From the NCBI GenBank assembly GCA_907163375.1, contig CAJQUW010000527.1, positions 366,898 through 430,897 of the forward strand: a stretch of 64,000 nt of DNA. The letters run 5' to 3'. This DNA comes from Prostheceraeus crozeri (taxonomy: Eukaryota; Platyhelminthes; Polycladida; Euryleptidae). A program made the translations under genes and the position numbers. Within the stretch, counting starts at the first letter, position 1; each line of letters opens with the position of its first letter. Shown one piece after another: positions 1 through 11,924 of the stretch. The notes beneath the pieces are model-generated. The model saw only the letters and a list, made by a program, of their open reading frames with translations, had not been told where the DNA came from and did no database searches.

Positions 1-565
1 TCAGTTAACAAACATGACCATTTTTTGGACACATTGACACCTTGACTCAAAACACGAATTCGGGTCGGGTCGGTCGGGTGTGCAGTGTGCACACTACACA
101 CCTCCATTGAAAAGTCAATTTCATTGATTGGAACTTAAAAGTTTCGATTATAAAGATAAGAAGAAGAACGTGAAATTTAGCATGAAAACTTATGCAAACC
201 TTCTGAAATAATCAAAATTCATTTACTTATTATAACAAATATTACAAGAATGAATGTTGAAAATGTGCATTGCAAAATGTACTTGAACTGTTGTATGTAT
301 CTAGCATAACCGACATTCAAACACATTATATTGACTAGTCAATATCTGTAACAGGATGTGCCCACATCTATGGTAACGTGTGAAAATCAAAAAAAATCTT
401 TAAATCTGGAATAATTCTATGAACAAAAAATGCAATGGAAATCTTGTAGATACAGTAAAAAATGAAAAAAATTGCAGAACACGCTTTAGTGCTACTAGAA
501 TACAGATGTGTGTTGGCTTGAGTGCGCGTCAGTTATAGAGCACGCATTTCCTTGTAAATTAACAC
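1..565. other. Unassigned AT-rich sequence
   Basis: I see no coding signature, RNA gene or repeat shared with the rest of the window. Short open frames here have no recognisable motif. Confidence 0.4.
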
Positions 566-1333
566 TCAATAAGTTTTCCCTGTGTAGAGCGATCCCCGCT
601 TCTCATTCCTTGGCTTCACACATAGCCCTATCTTTGATCACCATAGTTTCATGTCAGTAAATTTCAATTTTTCTCTCCTTTGGTATGCAGAGGTGATAAA
701 TTCCTTTCTACCGCTATCGTTATGTATATTTTTGTAGTTTGCTAGTGCAGTACGCCTAATGCTAACACTGATCTGATTTCTTACTTGTATACTTATATGT
801 ACAATGATCTTATATGTACAATGCACATTATAATGTATTTTGTTAACCACTGTGCTAATCTAGAAATTTGATATTGTTATCTCTATCACAAGAATGTGCT
901 CGCTTACTGTTTCGATCTATCTTTTGATTGTCATCCAAATATCTTAGTTGATGAAGTTGTCTTAATGACAGGAAAGTTTCACACATTACCAATTGAATTG
1001 GAATATAGTTATAATTCATTCTATATGGAATTTATTCTATATGGATTATATAAATGTAATCCATAAATTATCCAATTACTCAAGTTAATTATTGTGAAAT
1101 TAATCAAGCTAATTAGTCAAGTTAATAAATTGAATAGGACTATAAATTCCATATGGAATAAATTATTAAAATAAATCTAATGGATAATGTAGATATTAGA
1201 TAACATAATCTAATGAATTTATATAAATCTAATATATACGGATATGGAATTGATAAGTTATAAACTGATGGGGCTATGTGTGAAGCCAAGGAATGAGAAG
1301 CGGGGATCGCTCTACACAGGGAAAACTTATTGA
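566..1333. repeat. Element bounded by perfect 63-bp inverted repeats
   Basis: Positions 566-628 and 1271-1333 are exact reverse complements over 63 bp (outer end TCAATAAGTTTTCCC, inner end ATAGCCC). The ~640-bp interior is very AT-rich, has its own shorter palindromes around CCATATGG and no coding capacity. I could not settle a target duplication: both flanks offer only ACA-like triplets. A non-autonomous DNA transposon or a local inverted duplication are both possible. Perfect identity over 63 bp argues for a recent origin or gene conversion. Confidence 0.6.
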
Positions 1334-4300
1334 ACAAGCGATATTATCAGCAAATCGGTAATCCGAAGATCTTAAGAACAATTCACTCGGACTGAAGATG
1401 AAAGAAAGTAGATCAAATTGTCGAGCAAATTTACTGTAGTAAATTTTGAGAATATGAATCTCATAACAAATATATGTATTACATAGTAGAAGTCACTGTT
1501 GCTGAAGGAATGAAGATTTTGGTAATTGTTCACCAAATGACGGTCAGTGATAGAGACATACTGAGGATAAAGTCAATTAGAAATAAAGGATAAATTATTA
1601 AAGAAATCATGAAGATGATTGATTGCAATACATGAGACATAATTCGATTGTCATCATTTTATAACAGTTTCCGCAACAGTTGCAAAAAGAAGAGTCCGAC
1701 TTGTTTTTCGTCAAACATCTCTTCATGAAAGATGTTTCAGAAGCTTCACACGAGATTCGATTATATTTCGCAGCGATTGTCTGCCACGACTTCATTCTCC
1801 TGAGAAAAGAAGAAAACACTCGTTGGTGTATCGCCGAGACTTCCTAACAAGTTAATAAATTGACTGCTTTGTTTGCATTGTTCATGCTGTCGCTAGATAT
1901 TAATGTCATTTATCAAGTCTGGATGTACAGCTATTTTCCGTAAAATTGCCGGATAGTGGATGTTGTTAGTCACATAAAAACATCAGCAATCTCTCATATT
2001 TCCTGATGGAACTTTTCACAATGAAACGAAATTACAATTTAACTCGCATCCCGTTAAGAGATGGGACTACTCCATCACCCCTTCTGCAGTTCTCCTAAAC
2101 TAACCAGCGTATCCTTGCAAGACTTGGCACATCTTACATGTCGGGCACGGCAAATTAGATGGCGGCATTAGTATCTTTCAGATCCTCGTGCCATAAAAAT
2201 CATTTGAAAATTTGAATATTCGTCATTTTTTGGAAAAATTTGATTTCTTGGACAATATGGCAAAATTAGTCATTAAAGATTGACTATAAACTGCCAGCCA
2301 CATGTTTGTGTTTCAATTTTTCAAAAATTCCTCATGAAAAGAACAGTCATTCCTTTCGGCTTTCGATCATATAGAAGAAAAGAAATGTGGTGCAGAATGA
2401 AACTAAAATAAAGCACGCAACTCACTCAGATCTGTAGGCAAATGAAAATGACTCCAACATTATGAGCAGATTATTGCTATTTTCTGATTATTGCCTGTAG
2501 CGTAGGTGGTGCAACAAAAGCGCGCAATTTTTTGAGTAATCGCAACACCTGTGGAAATATCTTCTTTTACATACTTGAATTAGTACTGATAAATTTATGA
2601 ATAGTGTGTTTGAGGTTTGGACAATTGTGATCGGTTGTCCATATGAAGTCATATGATAGACATGTTTCACTTTAAGTCAAATTAATATGCATGTACATGT
2701 AGACGAAGCTACCAAATAATACGAGTATATGAAATATTCGATACGTAATTTTACAAATATGCTTTTGAATTAACGTAATGCATTTCACTTTTCAGTAGGC
2801 CAAAATTGCGAAAAGCAATCTAAAGTAGAATAAAAGGAGTTGAAATAGAAAGCACGGCAAGTTTGTGGTGTTTTTTAAGTATGTGCTTCAAAGCATCAAT
2901 TATAATTCATCTTAGCATAAGATTTCTACATTTTGCCGGACAATATTGCTCTTAATTGCAATATCGTCCGGTAAATGCCATGCAATTCCTATGGAAGAAA
3001 AAATCCCAATATATGTCCGCTACTACAGATGTTTCAACGATTCATTGATCACATTGAATTAAGCATTGCCGTTGCAGGCTATAATGTAATTGCTTAAACG
3101 AATCGTAAAGCAAATTTCTCCATGACCAAAGAATGAGATCATTTGTGTCTTTTACGTTTCTATTGGTCCGACATTTGGATCCACCCATCGTCTGTTGGTG
3201 TTGATATACAGCACGGATTCAATGCATTCAAGAGCGTGAATGAAACATTTATTAGGCCCTGTGATCATATGACTTCACATGCAAAATTACACTGGCAGAG
3301 ATTCGTCGGAAGATTTCTGTTTAAGTCACAGGATATCATTTACTTTTAGAATGAGCAAGATTTTTATGCACATGCTTCGTCCTCTGATAAATTTCATGCA
3401 TAATATCAGCATCTTACGATCATCGTGGCATTAAATTTGATTGGAATTTTCAATCGTATCAATGGTTGCTGAATCAAATCAATTACTTGAACTACATGTT
3501 GTAATGTCCATGTTTGATAAAAAATCTATTTTCTCAAATCCTTCCATGAAGATTAGCATTCCGGATGAAGATGTTCACAACTTTGTCCTGTCATTTTTAC
3601 TAGAAATAGAGTTAATTGCTATCCATTAATGAAATTCACATTATGAACTAATTCTCATTTCTTGCTCAGCCACCATTTTTGAAATACAATTGATGAAGCG
3701 TAAGACAGTATAAATAAGCAAACCGAATGGAGCATAAATACTCCTATTCACTTTTAATTACCATTATGTTCACGTTATAGAGCTGCGCTGCTTTCCATAC
3801 TTATGTTGACTAACCATTGATAGATAGGCTACACAGCCTGTAGTCTGGAAAGTTTTGATCAATGTGACATGAATTTCCACTGCTAGGAATTTGAACTTTG
3901 ATGTTCTATGTCATATTGAAACACTTCGATTTTTCTGTGAAGCTTCTGTAAATAAACATTCCACATTTGATGACAAAATAGGCTACACCACAAGGATTTC
4001 TCTACAAAAAGAATCATGCTAATTAAAGCATTCAAAAAAAAGTTAGAAGCTTGAGACATGTAAAATGCCAAGTAGGCATTTTTAGAGAATCCCCCATAAC
4101 ATTGACCTTAGAATGCATTCTGATTTAATAATCAAGACAATTTCCTAACAAGCTAATAAACAAATTTTCAAAGCTAGCACACTCGAAGATTGAACCCAAA
4201 AGCAGAATATTTTTTTATTTATGTGAGTGCTCATTAACTTAATTTCCATTTAATTTAATTTTCATTCCATTTGTTACTAGTATCTTCTTATAAGCTTCAC

Positions 4301-4544
4301 TCACCTTAAACACAAAATCAATTACTTATCTTTACATTAGTCATACAATTAGTCCTATATATATATTGTCTTATAATTAGTTGTTTTGTCTCAGAATAGC
4401 CTACTGCAATCAATTTTTTCTTTAATTTGAAATTTTGAAATTATTCCAACATTGCTGATTTTTTGCAGTAGGAAGTTCTTGCGTAAACATTTGCTATCAA
4501 TTAGATATCACAACAGGATAGCGCTGCTTTGCTGACGAAATACA
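1334..4544. other. Unassigned AT-rich sequence
   Basis: No recognisable gene. One small hairpin lies at 2936-2971 (14-bp arms CCGGACAATATTGC and its near complement, 8-base loop). Open frames of 60-70 codons occur on both strands at chance level. Confidence 0.4.
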
Positions 4545-4552
4545 CATAGAAA

Positions 4553-5763
4553 CACATCATTAGATTGTTTAAACGCATCACTTTGCTAGAAGTGCCAGCT
4601 GATTCAAAACGATGGCACATGCAGGAACTTACTAAATGGGCAAAAAGAAATTTTTAATGCCTTGCAGAGATATGAAAAATAGTCTTGCGGATTCCTGTGA
4701 ATTCCTTCAGATTCGAAGAATTCAGATCATTGCGCAAAAGTTTTCTCGATAATGTTGGGTCCTCCGATCATTATTAAAACAGCTAGAAGGCGCACGAAAA
4801 AACGTTCACAAACTTCTCTGTAGAACTTGACATCGCCTGTGTCTCTTTGCTATGTGATCCGGTTGATAACATTCACTGAAACTTCGCACAATTTGTTGTA
4901 TTTAATGTTGAACTGGCTGCTCATTGTTCGATTTCTATAGTATTATGTCAGCAGGCTGTGCCATCTCATTAGCGTTACATATTCCAATGCTTCCTTTCTA
5001 GTCAAACAGAAGAAGAGACGACCTAGTCCGGCAGCCAGAACGAGTTTCTGCAGGGAACGAGGCCGAAAGTGAGACTTTCACAGAATGATGTACACCCCAT
5101 GCCTACTACCAATCGGTACGTCTGCCGAGTTCTAGTGAGTTCCTCTTCTTGTCAGACAGGATCAAAGAAAATCACATGTAAATCCAATGGGTCGCAGATT
5201 GCAGGTTTTGGCTGAAATGAAATTTTCTATGTTTTCTCTAATTAAGCGAAAAGTACTGAGCCCAGAGTCATAATTTTTGGCATGGAATGTCTTCAGGTCA
5301 TTTCCTTTCATCTTCATGCACCCTTGTCTATACAGCTAAACACATTTAGATTTGGCGAGCCTCTTAATGTCGGCAAACACAAACATTTTGAGCAACATTG
5401 TTCACTTTCAACCACATTCTCACATACATTGCCGATCAGACGCATGATAAAAGAACATGCACATCATAGGAAATTAACTGAAGACATTCCATATCAAAAA
5501 TTATGACTCTGGGCTCAGTACTTTTCAATTAATCAGAGAAAACATAGAAAATTTCATTTGCAAATTTGCAATCTGCGTACCATTGGATTTACATGTGTTT
5601 TTCTTTGATCCTGTCTGACAAGAAGAGGAACTCACTAGAACTCGGCAGACGTACCGATTGGTAGTAGGCATGGGGTGTACATCATTCTGTGAAAGTCTCA
5701 CGTTCGGCCTCGTTCCCTGCAGAAACTCGTTGTGGCTGCCGGACTAACCTGTCTAATTCTGTG
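4553..5763 (-). mobile_element. MITE family A, copy 1 (interrupted by foldback element D1)
   Basis: This is a non-autonomous hAT-like element, about 520 bp without the insertion and in reverse orientation to copies 3 and 4. Its ends are CACATCATTAGA at the left and TCTAATTCTGTG at the right, matching the family inverted repeat CACAGAATTAGA. It is flanked by a perfect 8-bp direct repeat, CATAGAAA, at 4545-4552 and 5764-5771. The body shares the features seen at 29.7 and 42.2 kb, including the AAAAACGTTCACAAACTTC segment. Element D1 sits 14 bp inside the right end, so D1 inserted later. Confidence 0.85.
5024..5746 (+). mobile_element. Foldback element D, copy 1
   Basis: A 723-bp element whose ends (TAGTCCGGCAGCC / GGCTGCCGGACTA) continue into inverted repeat arms of more than 250 bp, leaving a unique core of about 170 bp. 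It splits MITE A between GACGACC and TGTCTAATT, and ACC is present on both sides (5021-5023 and 5747-5749), so the target duplication is 3 bp. The core and left arm carry a short open frame (5282-5506) starting MECLQVISFH that recurs in the other three full copies. There is no transposase. The superfamily is unassigned; 3-bp duplications occur in Harbinger, CACTA and some others. Confidence 0.85.
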
Positions 5764-7112
5764 CATAGAAACGTTGTGTCATTCAGTTCCAGTCTGACTG
5801 ATTCAATCTCACGATTTTCAATTTAATCAAGTGAAGTGCATGTGTTTTCGTATAATTGACCAACCCTATCAAATCGATCGGCAACATCAGATGCTTGATA
5901 TATTCGTAATTCCATCTCATTATACTATGAAACAGGATTGTCAAGTATAATTCCGATTATCAGGCATTTGATGTAAGCTAAATATAGAATCAATTTGCTG
6001 TCATTAAAAAAATGGACGACATTCTGATTACTCATGTGTGTAGTCAAGAGATTCATCTAAGATAAGAGAACGCAATTTCTCTCAAAACATCGTCTATCAG
6101 ACCATCTTTGCTGTAAGAATGATCTTCATTAATTTGAATGCGATAAAACCTCCATGGACTAAATATCAATTCCGGAAGGGATGATGAGTCGAGTTGTTGC
6201 TGAAGAGAGTGATTGTCGTTGTAATACATTTATTCGATGTAGATTAAGTTCAGCTAGTCAAATATTTTTCAAAGTCGTGGTAACCATTTATGATGAACTT
6301 ATTCCATCTCCAAGTATGCATGCGCTGGTCAGTCATTCAATGCAAGGATAGTCAAAAGTCAAAATATTTATTTCCAAAGACATTGGAAAACATGAGCATG
6401 TACGCTCACATATGCATTAAAAACACAGCTTTTTGAGATAAAAAAGCGTGTGATCGGTGCGACTGAAAAAATATATTCCGAACAGAAGGGAGAGGAGAAT
6501 TGTCAAAAATAAATTTCCAGATTTCATCTTTATTGATTCGTGCTTTCCCTAGTCATTGTTCGTGAATCGTTTGCGAACTTCGCGATGGATTTCACCAGCT
6601 TTGGAGTTAAAATGCTCGTCAACATAGATACACCAACAAGGTAGTGATACAGAGGGACATACGCAATTGCTGATGAGACGGAGCTTCCCATCCCAGTTTT
6701 CCTTGATATTCCATCTGATAAAGTGATTATTATTCAACCTGCCATTCATACCTCAGTTTCAATAGTTCAATATTTTAATTCTTGTGGTTTGATTTTAATA
6801 GTTTTTAATTTTTCTAGGCCTACTTTTATGTCAGGGTGACTAATAGCTTCTTTATTCCATCATCGCAAGTGTGCGGCTGCGTTTTCTTTTTGAGGTTCGC
6901 TAGTGAATTTCCGCTATTGTTAACACTAGTTTGACTTTTCGTAAGCCTTATGACCATCTGGCAATCTGGCCATTTTATGATAGATAAGCCAATTGATCAG
7001 CTGTTCAAAATAACGGATCGACAACCTCGACTATTATCTAACAATTTAATGCAACTGCAACGATCATAAGAATGTACTTTGGACACGCTTACTGCATATT
7101 CATTAGGCCTAT
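5764..7112. other. Unassigned sequence between foldback elements
   Basis: Apart from the 8-bp target duplication of MITE A at its left edge I see nothing assignable. Two TAGGCCTA palindromes occur at 6815 and 7104. Confidence 0.4.
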
Positions 7113-7839
7113 TAGTCCGGCAGCCACAACGAGTTTCTGCAGGGAACGAGGCCGAAAGTGAGACTTTCACAGAATGATGTACACCCCATGCCTACTGCGA
7201 ATTCGCGCGTCTGCCGAGTTCTAGTGAGTTCCTCTTCTTGTCAGACAGGATCAAAGAAAAACACGTGTAAATCCAATGGTACGCAGATTGCAGGTTTTGG
7301 CTGAAATGAAATTTTCTATGTTTTCTCTGATTAATTGAAAAGTACTGAGCCCAGAGTCATAATTTTTGGCATGGAATGTCTTCAGGTCATTTCCTATGAT
7401 GTGCATGTGCTTTTATCATGCGTCTGATCGGCAATGCATGTGAGAATGTGCTTGAAAGTGAACAATTTTGCTCAAAATGTTTGTGTTTGCCGACATTAAG
7501 AGGCTCGCCAAATCTAAATGTGTTTAGCTGTATAGACAAGGGTGCATGAAGATGAAAGGAAATGACCTGAAGACATTCCATGCCAAAAATTATGACTCTG
7601 GGCTCAGTACTTTTCGCTTAATTAGAGAAAACATGAAAAATTTCATTTCAGCCAAAACCTGCAATCTGCGACCCATTGGATTTACATGTGTTTTTCTTTG
7701 ATCCTGTCTGACAAGAAGAGGAACTCACTAGAACTCGGCAGACGTACCGATTGGTAGTAGGCATGGGGTGTACATCATTCTGTGAAAGTCTCACTTTCGG
7801 CCTCGTTCCCTGCAGAAACTCGTTGTGGCTGCCGGACTA
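7113..7839 (-). mobile_element. Foldback element D, copy 2 (core inverted relative to copy 1)
   Basis: Same termini and arms as copy 1, 1.4 kb downstream, but the unique core runs in the opposite direction: the MECLQVISFH frame is on the minus strand at 7387-7581. Arms are highly similar to copy 1. Flanking triplets are TAT and TTT, so no perfect duplication is visible. The pair could be two insertions in opposite orientation, or one core could have flipped by recombination between its own arms. Confidence 0.85.
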
Positions 7840-10800
7840 TTTAGGCTATTTGTTGATAGTCATCCTGTGATGCTAGGTGACGATGTTGTCTTGTTGACAG
7901 TAAAGTTCCACACAATAATTGCCATCGAAGATAAAATGAAATTACGCATCTTTAAAGCATTTATTAAAACTCTTCTTTTATCCTTTTGACAATCTAGCTA
8001 TTCATATGACTTTGGAAAACTCTCCTTGATAAGAAAGATGCAACATACATTGTGTATTGCGTTAATGTACCGGTTTATAAAATGATACACACCAACGTAC
8101 AATAAGTCAGCATCAAATCTGTCTGAACAACAGAAACAGACACTGCACTGACATATATGAAGGTGAGTAATATGCTATCAAAGTCAATATTTATTTACTT
8201 CCATAAGTGAAAATCTTTGTTTTAAAAAAAGCCATGTCTTTCAACCTTCGGAAGCAAATGGAGCATGCGGTGAATTCATAGTCAAAACTTTCAAGTTTTA
8301 AAAATTTGCAAAATTAAAGATTTATAATTTTGAATTGATGCGTATAGTAAATTGGCGCAAATTGCCATGTGATGCGAGATATTCTTTACGAGTTATTTAT
8401 TAAAAGCAAATAGAGTCATTTATTTCAAAGACAGAAAGATAGGCTCATAAAAATGCCCTCACGTGGACAGATCGACTTTTCTACTTCAGTGCTCCACCGA
8501 CAGAACTGTCTCACACGAGAGCATGAGAAGAGTTCTCAAGAATTCGCAAGCACAGTCAGAGACTTCATCTTCCAAGACAATCTCAGTATCAGCCACTCGA
8601 TCAATTGGCAAGGGACGTGATTTTTCATTCCATAACCCGAGGAAATCTCAAAGGGAATGCTGCATGGGTCCCCATACACCGCATGAACTCATTTCTTCAA
8701 TAAGCATGTACAAGATTAGTCTGTTGCATATTTTGGCAGGTATATTAGGTTGAATGTCTGTATTGCACGCAAAGAACTTCGTAGAAATATACATGTATTT
8801 AGATGGCAAAATTTTCTAGACATTACACGACTTATAGTCTAGATTTATTGATGCACTGTTGCGATTAATAGAAGAAACGATCGATGCTTTCAACATGCAC
8901 ATTGTATCAGCACTAGCTGCAGTTAATCGGTTCAGCTCGATTAATAGTGCGCCGGAATCAGTCGTGAGATTTATATATGACCAGGAATCGCGCGATTCCT
9001 TTTATAATATGACTTCTTGAAAATTGCTTGATGAGGAAAAGAAAGCCTGTTTTCCTATCCACTCTTTCAGTGTTTGAGATAATTGCACTGGATATAAAGC
9101 TGACACCTGCGCAGAAATACCTATGCATATGACCATGCATGGCTAGAAGACAGGAGCTACCGTGTGGCGCCATTCACACACTACAGTAAATCTCTATGGG
9201 ACTCCTGTGGGCATTCCCACACACTGCAGAATTACATTACTTAATGCAATAGCATTAAACATGTTTGTATTGTAGGCCTGCACTATTTACACGAATCATG
9301 TGTTCTGTCAAGTTTCAGTGGGGCTCTATGATATCACATCTCTGTATTGAATGCATATCATTGCATATCTATTTTGACATCATTACCAGATTTACATTTC
9401 ATATGCACACTATCAACTTAAACATGTAACAATTAATTGCATTCTCAATTGCCTACACAACAAACATGAAGATTTGCTAATGGTCTGAAGCAATTGATAA
9501 TTACGGTTTTTACAAAATTGATGGAAGAAGCGGTAAATGTCTACAGCTGTGTTCGATAAGATATGGTCGATGAAAACCAAAAGAATCAAAATTCAGAAAC
9601 AAAAATGCATGTATATTAGTAGATGCTTCATAGTACATGTACTTGTGGTGCTTCATAGTAGGCCTAGATTTAATTTCATGAATTTACTTAATTCATAGTA
9701 ATAGATTCTCAAGACTTTCTATGTCTTATTTACGATTTCTTATATAATCTGATTGACAATGCTGCATTCCCAAGCATTTGCGAATGGAGTGCGAAGCTAA
9801 ATAACAGAGTAGCAAATCAGTTAATGTCTAATTAGACTAAGTGTCGCATAGTCTCAATTTTAATGGAAATTACCAAAAGCATGATGAATTTGATGGTCCA
9901 TAAATAGGAAGTAATGCACATTAGACTGGCTGTAAACTTCTAATCACTGAGTTTGAGAAACCTTCAAAATATTCATAATCGCGCAATTTTCGATAAATCG
10001 TGCCCTGTGTCACACGATTCGGAATCGCGGGGAAATTCAATCGCGCCCGCCACTGGTTAATGCGTCTGACACTTGTTCTCATTGACTTTATGTTCCGCGA
10101 GCTCTCGGAACGTCCGCTTGTTCTCAAGAATGCAAAAGGAGAGAGTGACTCATTGTCCGAAAAGCCAAGAAATTTTCAACATCATTTCAACATTTTCAAC
10201 AAAACAACGCATTGAATTTCTCCCGCAAACCGAAGAGCCCTGCCGTGTTTGAAATATTTCATTATTTCTCGGTGGCAATCCTAATCAACATAACTGAAGA
10301 GATTTTCATCGGATGACAAATGTTAGACAACTTCTTCATTCGTGCGCAGGGAGGGGTCGCGCAGTTTAGTTCATGATGATAACTACTTTCATCGCTATAA
10401 TCTCCTTGAGAATCAATTTATAATGAAAGCATCGAAAGAACTGCTGAATTTCTTATCCTTTCAGTGTCCAGTTAAGCCGTATGAATCATTTATTCATATT
10501 GTAAAGAGAACTTCATCATCAAAAGAAGGCTGAGATTCATGTATTTTAGAAATTCATCCATCAGATATTTTCCTTCCTGATGGATGTGCTTAGCCCTTTC
10601 ATCTTCATCAATGCCTTGTCACGTCGTACGATTTATTCCTGTAACTATTATCTCAAATAAGAGATCTCTTTTTTCAGACTCAAATCTGGGAGGGTCACGC
10701 GTTATCTGATAAATTGTCATTCTTGTATTTGATTTCAATTATAAAGAAATTCCGACAGAATAGTGCAAGGATAATGGTTTGCATCAAAGTGATTGAGAGA

Positions 10801-11406
10801 ACATTGCAAGACGTGTGTATGAATGTAAGAATCGTTGGCAAATATTGGTTCTGCTTTAGCGATATCAAATGAAAGGGATGCTCGATATATTAGCTGGGAT
10901 GGAAAGCTGATGTCTGTAATGCAAAAACTGATAAGCAACACAACAAAGACTGGAAATTAGCTACTCCAACTAAATGCATTTCTAAGGATCATTTCAGCAG
11001 GTTGGACAAGATCGTGAACTTCAGATTGGGGCATCCGACTTTTCAAAGAATTGAAACAATGTCGGTCGTTTATGAATGCGTTGATTGCAAGCACAGTTAA
11101 CTGTTCCCGAGTTCATACTTTATTGAAATATAAAATAAAACAAATGGAAAAGTAAAAGCTAAAACCCGAGCCTTTGCGCCGGCTTTAACTGACAGCAAAT
11201 GCAATCGACACTGACACAGCGGAATGACAACAACTCAAAAGGACAGAATGCCGGACGAGATTTATTTCTGTTTGCTCTGTGAAGGATGGGTGGCCCTTCG
11301 AGTGTTAGGCCCGCGTCATTTGTAAATTTTCTTGTGGTTGTGGATGCAGCTACGTGAGCCTCATTCAACGTGGTTTGTCTGCCAGTGTCAAAGCATCTAC
11401 CTCAGG
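7840..11406. other. Unassigned sequence with a few orphan open frames
   Basis: The longest frames are 8463-8753 (+, 96 codons, Ser/Arg-rich start), 9921-10127 (-, 68 codons, basic, containing INQWRARLNF) and 11159-11368 (-, 69 codons, Cys-rich end). None shows a family motif I recognise. On the minus strand, an AATAAA-type signal (TTTATTG on plus, about 11120) lies just beyond the third frame, so a real last exon or an expressed repeat end there cannot be excluded. Confidence 0.3.
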
Positions 11407-11924
11407 TACAGAATTAAATGTTTTGTTTATCTGCTTCGGTTTGCTAGAAGTGTGATTAATACGAAATTGACGGCACATCGAGGAACCTACTATGTGGGCA
11501 AAAAGGAATTCCTTATACCTTACATGAAAAAAGTCGTGCGTCGCTTGCGGATTAATGTGAGTTCCAGCAAAGTGCCTCGATTGACAAAATTCCTTCAAAT
11601 TCGAAGAATTCAGATCATTGCGCACAAGTTTTCTCCATAATGTTGTCCCTTCCGATCATTATTAAAAAAAGCAGGCGTGCGAAAATTAGTTCACTTGATG
11701 ATTTCACCATCGTCTTCTCACCATTCCTTACTACATAGTGCTTACACTGAATCGAATGTTAGCCAGACGATGTGTGTTTTGGTGTGTGCGAAGTGATATC
11801 ACAGCACGCACGCCTCTATTACTGGCTCTGGTGTCCTCTGCTGACAGCTTATTGTTTGCCATTTCCAATGGTAAGCGATATACGGATTATCCATTCGAGA
11901 AGGAGCAAGTTGTCTAATTCTGTG
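11407..11924 (-). mobile_element. MITE family A, copy 2 (old, diverged)
   Basis: The left end ACAGAATTAAAT and right end GTCTAATTCTGTG match the A termini, and 11450-11690 aligns with the central part of copies 1, 3 and 4 (TTCAGATCATTGCGC, CCGATCATTATTAAA). The right half is much diverged. I find no matching 8-bp flanks. Another isolated A-type end, TCTAATTCTGTG, stands at 11992-12003, so the locus may hold two overlapping remnants. Confidence 0.65.

Noticed and set aside
11332-11640. Overlapping 102- and 86-codon frames on opposite strands
   Set aside because: Both lie largely within MITE A copy 2; the homologous region in other copies is not open in either frame.
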